Part shown: piece after piece, positions 6,084 through 6,181 of the stretch
How positions within the stretch are numbered: position 1 is the first letter of the stretch
Layout: each line of letters starts with the position of its first letter
DNA from: Nitrospirota bacterium
GTDB lineage: Bacteria > Nitrospirota > Nitrospiria > Nitrospirales > UBA8639
Assembly (NCBI GenBank): GCA_029865515.1
Contig: JAOUGQ010000185.1
Span: 1 to 6,181, forward strand
Length of the DNA: 6,181 bases
Reading direction: 5' to 3'
Translations under genes and position numbers: made by a program
Notes under the pieces: generated by a model
What the model saw: the letters and a program-made list of their open reading frames with translations, nothing else
The model's database searches: none
What the model was told of the DNA's origin: nothing

Positions 6084-6181
6084 ATGTTTCGTTCAACGGT
6101 ATTCATCGCCGCGTTTAGTATATTGGCCATGGGGTGTATGACCACTCCAGCCATGAGCGAAAGCCCGAGCCCTGCGGCAGG
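6084..6181 (+). CDS. Probable lipoprotein or secreted protein, N-terminus only (cut by window end)
   Basis: Only the first 32 complete codons are present. The sequence begins MFRSTVFIAAFSILAMGCMTT: one Arg, a hydrophobic core (5-15), then C18 after AMG. This resembles a lipoprotein signal with a lipobox, but position -3 is Ala rather than the preferred Leu. Signal peptidase I cleavage further on, for example after PAM, is an alternative. Downstream residues are Ser/Pro/Ala-rich, as in many lipoprotein linkers. AAAGGAGG (6071-6078) is 5 nt from the ATG, so the start is well supported. It lies 78 nt after the zinc-ribbon gene with no visible terminator between, so read-through from the sulfur operon is possible. 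Function cannot be given. Confidence 0.7.
   Translation, partial: MFRSTVFIAAFSILAMGCMTTPAMSESPSPAA

Noticed and set aside
1..6181. CRISPR arrays, tRNA/rRNA genes, insertion sequences
   Set aside because: I saw no regularly spaced repeats, no tRNA-like cloverleaf, no transposase domain and no terminal inverted repeats.

Overview
The window looks like a chromosomal segment of a Gram-negative, environmental bacterium with roughly balanced base composition. Gene style suggests a Nitrospirota member such as Nitrospira: a stand-alone PAS/AAA+/Fis regulator, a short CPxC...CxxC zinc-ribbon protein, strong AAGGAGG ribosome sites and tightly packed co-directional genes. This taxonomic guess is inference only, because no rRNA or marker gene is present. 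All recognised genes lie on the + strand.

Region 1 (1-2020): a single gene for a large exported protein of unknown function, with a helical C-terminal half. Two consecutive hairpins follow it, and the second resembles an intrinsic terminator. The 141 bases before the gene hold its ribosome site but no promoter I can defend.

Region 2 (2086-3471): a sigma-54 activator with an N-terminal PAS domain carrying four cysteines, an AAA+ domain with an intact GAFTGA loop, and a Fis-type helix-turn-helix. It has no phosphoreceiver domain, so it probably senses its signal directly.

Region 3 (3472-3749): an AT-rich control region of about 280 bases. It holds a cluster of GTTAA/TTAAC half-sites, two of them paired as 24-bp dyads. 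These lie upstream of a near-consensus -24/-12 sigma-54 promoter, which is followed by a leader of about 100 nt with two small hairpins. One hairpin covers part of the ribosome site of the next gene.

Region 4 (3750-6181): a probable operon. It encodes a persulfide dioxygenase fused to two rhodanese domains (CstB-like; the first rhodanese domain lacks the catalytic cysteine), a membrane-anchored rhodanese with a DUF2892-type tail (YgaP-like), a small zinc-ribbon protein, and the start of a probable lipoprotein cut off by the window edge.

Taken together, regions 2-4 read as a sulfane-sulfur sensing and detoxification module. The PAS/sigma-54 regulator probably binds the half-sites and switches on an operon that moves persulfide sulfur between rhodaneses and oxidises it to sulfite. 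The logic parallels the published FisR-controlled sulfide/persulfide oxidation genes of Cupriavidus, but the fused dioxygenase-rhodanese is of the CstB type. No sulfide:quinone oxidoreductase is visible within the window.
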